This document shows, piece after piece, positions 6,355 to 8,149 of a stretch of DNA of 8,149 nucleotides. Made by a program: the position numbers and the translations under genes. Position 1 is the first letter of the stretch. Each line of letters opens with the position of its first letter. Under the pieces are notes generated by a model. It was given only the letters and a program-made list of their open reading frames with translations, was not told where the DNA came from and did no database searches. Source of the stretch: an uncultured Holdemanella sp. (GTDB lineage Bacteria; Bacillota_I; Bacilli_A; Erysipelotrichales; Erysipelotrichaceae); contig NZ_CAKVJB010000057.1 in NCBI RefSeq assembly GCF_934754935.1, positions 1 to 8,149 on the forward strand, written 5' to 3'.

Positions 6355-6365
6355 TATAATATAAT
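6355..6365 (+). promoter_or_regulatory. -10 region of the AlbA_2/HATPase operon
   Basis: Two perfect TATAAT hexamers overlap by one base at 6355-6360 and 6360-6365, 25-30 bp before the start codon. The -35 region at 16-18 bp spacing is poor (TAGTTT or TTTATG). The ribosome binding site AAGGGAG (6378-6384) follows. Confidence 0.55.
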
Positions 6366-6389
6366 TAATAAGAGTGGAAGGGAGTCTTT

Positions 6390-7643
6390 ATGCGAGAAAC
6401 AAGAATATTAGAATTTAAAGAAACAATTACGAATACTTTTTTAAAAACAGTGAGTGCTTTTTCGAATTATGATGGTGGAGAGATTCTTTTTGGTGTGGAT
6501 AATGATGGAAATATAAAAGGTTTGTCTGATATTAAACAAGCTTGTTTAGATATTGAAAATAAAATCAATGATAGTATTTCGCCTCAGCCAAACTATACTC
6601 TAGAAATCCAAAATAATAATCAAACGATAAAATTAAGTGTAAAGAGTGGTCTTCAGAAGCCGTATTTGTATAAATCAAAAGCGTATAAGCGAAATGATAC
6701 ATCAACTATAGAAGTAGATACATTAGAGTTTTCAAGACTTGTCTTAGAAGGAAAAAACATTCGATTTGAAGAATTGCCATGTAAAGATCAAGAGTTGTCT
6801 TTTGAAATTTTGCAGCATAAGTTAAAAGAGAAAATTCAGATTGAAACTTTTAATAAAGATACTTTAAAGACATTAAATCTATATGATGACGTGAATGGTT
6901 TTAATAATGCAGCTGGTCTTTTAGCGGATAAAAATCATTTTTCTGGAATTGATATTGTGAAATTTGGAGAAAATATCAGCATTATACAAAAGAGAATTAC
7001 TTTTGAAAATACATCTATCTTAGATATATATGAAAAGGCGCTTAATGTATTTAGAGATTATTATCAATATGAAGTAATTCAAGGAGCAAATCGAAAGATG
7101 GTTGAAAAGGTACCTGAAGCAGCATTTAGAGAAGCTATTGCGAACGCTTTAATTCATAGAGTATGGGATGTGGATTCACAAATTAGAGTATCAATGCATG
7201 ATGATAAAATAGAAGTTGTATCTCCAGGCGGATTAACATCTGGAATCATAGAAGATGAATATTTATCGGGTAAACTTTCGGTTTTAAGAAACAGAAATCT
7301 TGCAAATGTATTTTACAGATTGGGCTTCGTAGAAATATTTGGAACAGGTATTACAAGAATCAAACAAATCTATTCTGAAGCATCTGTAAAACCAAGTTTT
7401 GAAGTATCAGAAAATGCGATTCAAATTGTTCTTCCTGTGTATGAAGAGAGTACGAATTTAACGGAAGATGAAAAAGTAGTATATAAACTTTTGAGTAAAT
7501 ATATGTTAAAATCAATGAGTGAAATTGCACCATATATATCATTTGGTAAATCCAAAACAACAAAGTTATTAAAGGATATGGAACAAAAAGGTGTGATCAC
7601 TATTGAAGGTAAAGGGAAAGGAACTAAATATAGAATAAAATGA
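6390..7643 (+). CDS. AlbA_2 / HATPase_c_4 / winged-helix protein (divergent AAA_4, Schlafen-like N-domain)
   Basis: This 417-residue protein has three parts. Residues about 5-118 are an AlbA_2 domain (bacterial 'divergent AAA_4' or Schlafen-type): LEFKET (7-12), then KTVSAFSNYDGGEILFGVDNDG (19-40). The YKRNDTSTIEV region closes this domain. Residues about 235-350 carry a GHKL-type ATPase fold: the N-box-like AAFREAIANALIHRVWD (244-260) with Glu248 and Asn252, the G1-like EVVSPGGL (275-282), and the G2-like EIFGTGITRI (315-324). Residues about 357-417 are a winged helix: a KSMSEIAPYISFGKSKTTKLLKDM helix pair, then an EGKGKGTKYRIK wing. These proteins are usually annotated as ATP-binding transcriptional regulators. 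Their biochemical role is mostly unproven, and some relatives sit in defence or toxin loci. ATG 6390 has AAGGGAG 5 nt upstream. The stop overlaps the next gene's ATG. Confidence 0.85.
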   Translation: MRETRILEFKETITNTFLKTVSAFSNYDGGEILFGVDNDGNIKGLSDIKQACLDIENKINDSISPQPNYTLEIQNNNQTIKLSVKSGLQKPYLYKSKAYKRNDTSTIEVDTLEFSRLVLEGKNIRFEELPCKDQELSFEILQHKLKEKIQIETFNKDTLKTLNLYDDVNGFNNAAGLLADKNHFSGIDIVKFGENISIIQKRITFENTSILDIYEKALNVFRDYYQYEVIQGANRKMVEKVPEAAFREAIANALIHRVWDVDSQIRVSMHDDKIEVVSPGGLTSGIIEDEYLSGKLSVLRNRNLANVFYRLGFVEIFGTGITRIKQIYSEASVKPSFEVSENAIQIVLPVYEESTNLTEDEKVVYKLLSKYMLKSMSEIAPYISFGKSKTTKLLKDMEQKGVITIEGKGKGTKYRIK

Positions 7644-7864
7644 ATAAATCGATAGAAATAAAACTAGATGAAGCAGATGAGCAGGCAAGGATGACAGAAG
7701 ATCGTCTTTCACATGAAGAAATATTTAGTAATGTACGGAAAATGAAAACATTTGATGATATGCTTGTACAACAATTACAGGATGAAGAGTTCAAGAAAGA
7801 ATATGAAGCCATTCAACCGGAAATGAATGAAATTAGAGCTAGTGTAGCATCACAAAAACAATAA
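7640..7864 (+). CDS. Small antitoxin-like protein, apparently a RelB-tail / HigA-N-terminus chimera
   Basis: A 74-residue acidic ORF overlaps the preceding stop by 4 nt (ATGA), which argues for coupled translation; its own ribosome binding site is weak. I do not recognise it as a known full-length family. Residues 5-34 (IEIKLDEADEQARMTEDR, then LSHEEIFSNVRK) resemble the C-terminal tail of RelB/DinJ- or Phd-type antitoxins. Residues 35-74 (MKTFDDMLVQQLQDEEF, then KKEYEAIQPEMNEIRASV) resemble the segment preceding the helix-turn-helix in HigA-like XRE antitoxins, where D-x-E-F-x-x-E-Y-x-A-x-x-P-E is typical. The expected GLTQ-type helix-turn-helix is missing: TAA (7862-7864) follows, and neither other + strand frame restores it. 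It may be a degenerate antitoxin, or a small binding partner of the AlbA_2/HATPase protein. A terminator follows at once. The resemblances are from memory. Confidence 0.65.
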   Translation: MNKSIEIKLDEADEQARMTEDRLSHEEIFSNVRKMKTFDDMLVQQLQDEEFKKEYEAIQPEMNEIRASVASQKQ

Positions 7865-7868
7865 ATAT

Positions 7869-7901
7869 GGCAGTTGGTCTATTTTAGGCAAACTGCTTTT
7901 T
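7869..7901 (+). terminator. Intrinsic terminator after the small antitoxin-like gene
   Basis: GCAGTT (7870-7875) pairs with AACTGC (7891-7896), extendable by a G-C pair past a bulged A, and is followed by TTTTT (7897-7901). It begins five bases after the stop codon, closing the two-gene unit. Confidence 0.75.
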
Positions 7902-8149
7902 AAAATTAGTTGTGATTGTACTAATATTGTGTAAAAGGATGATTTTATCTTCTTTTAGAGCGTTAAATCGTATCTAATTTGATGAAAATAGGTTGAATTA
8001 GACTAAATAGGTGCAATCGTAACAAATTTAGTGGAATTCACGATGTTTTCACATTGGACATTTATAATAGGAATTGGCTACTGGATGTAGTAACGGTGAA
8101 CCCTCTGAATTAAAAAAAGAAATCTGCTTGAGTTCTCGGCAGATCCTTC
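7902..8149. other. Non-coding right flank
   Basis: I see no gene on either strand in these 248 bp. The stretch contains loosely similar motifs of about 20 bp: CGTTAAATCGTATCTAATTT at 7961-7980, GGTTGAATTAGACTAAAT from 7991, GGTGCAATCGTAACAAATTT from 8010, and GTGGAATTCACG from 8031. They could be the decayed end of a mobile element, but no transposase or clean terminal repeat is visible. A leftward terminator lies at the edge. Confidence 0.5.
8112..8149 (-). terminator. Leftward intrinsic terminator of a gene beyond the right edge
   Basis: Read on the - strand, ATCTGC (8144-8139) pairs with GCAGAT (8127-8122) around an 11-nt loop. GAA (8149-8147) can pair with TTC (8121-8119) past a two-base bulge, and seven T follow (8118-8112). 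There is no T tract on the + side, so this should end a convergent - strand gene lying just outside the window. Confidence 0.65.

Noticed and set aside
649..8113. TTAATTCAGAG (649-659) and its reverse complement (8103-8113), both beside terminators, flanking the whole region like element ends, with a partial AGTAG match further in.
   Set aside because: Several 11-bp inverted matches are expected by chance in 8 kb of AT-rich DNA. The inner similarity needs gaps of different length (9 versus 15 nt), and no transposase is present.
8081..8149. A T-box or tRNA-like element suggested by the GTAACGGTGAACCC segment near the right edge.
   Set aside because: The T-box consensus (AGGGTGG-ACCGCG) and a cloverleaf are both absent; the hairpin there is explained by a leftward terminator.

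Overview
The window looks like chromosome from a low-GC Gram-positive bacterium (Bacillota). The evidence is AT-rich coding sequence, strong AAGGAG-type ribosome binding sites, a TTG start, several intrinsic terminators, and a trehalose operon closely resembling those of Bacillus-type organisms. An Erysipelotrichia-like host is my guess from overall protein flavour and is not proven. All genes are on the + strand.

Layout. Positions 1-642 hold a type II toxin-antitoxin pair: a Phd/YefM-like antitoxin cut by the left edge, then a RelE/ParE-family toxin 1 nt later, closed by a hairpin terminator. Positions 643-984 hold no intact gene, but contain a 13-codon fossil matching the start of a low-molecular-weight protein tyrosine phosphatase (793-834) and the probable promoter of the next gene. 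Positions 985-6204 are a trehalose locus: treR (GntR/UTRA regulator), its own terminator, a two-site operator, treP (PTS EIIBCA), treA (phospho-trehalase, TTG start) and a HAD-IIB phosphatase, ending at a terminator. Positions 6205-6389 are an AT-rich promoter region. Positions 6390-7901 are a two-gene unit: an AlbA_2/HATPase/winged-helix protein, overlapped by 4 nt by a 74-residue protein that looks assembled from antitoxin pieces, then a terminator. Positions 7902-8149 hold no gene I can support, only degenerate repeats and, at the edge, a terminator facing left that implies a - strand gene just outside the window.

How it works together. TreP imports and phosphorylates trehalose to trehalose-6-phosphate. 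TreA splits this into glucose and glucose-6-phosphate. TreR probably represses treP-treA-HAD through two TGTACGYACA sites exactly 20 bp apart, and may repress itself through a weaker site. The HAD enzyme probably acts on a sugar phosphate or related metabolite, but its substrate cannot be read from the sequence.

Most worth a second look: the AlbA_2/HATPase gene with its chimeric antitoxin-like partner; the exact 19-bp tandem duplication that appears to have replaced the start codon and built a ribosome binding site for the HAD gene; the helically phased operator pair; and the phosphatase fossil. I found no CRISPR array, tRNA, rRNA or recognisable transposase.
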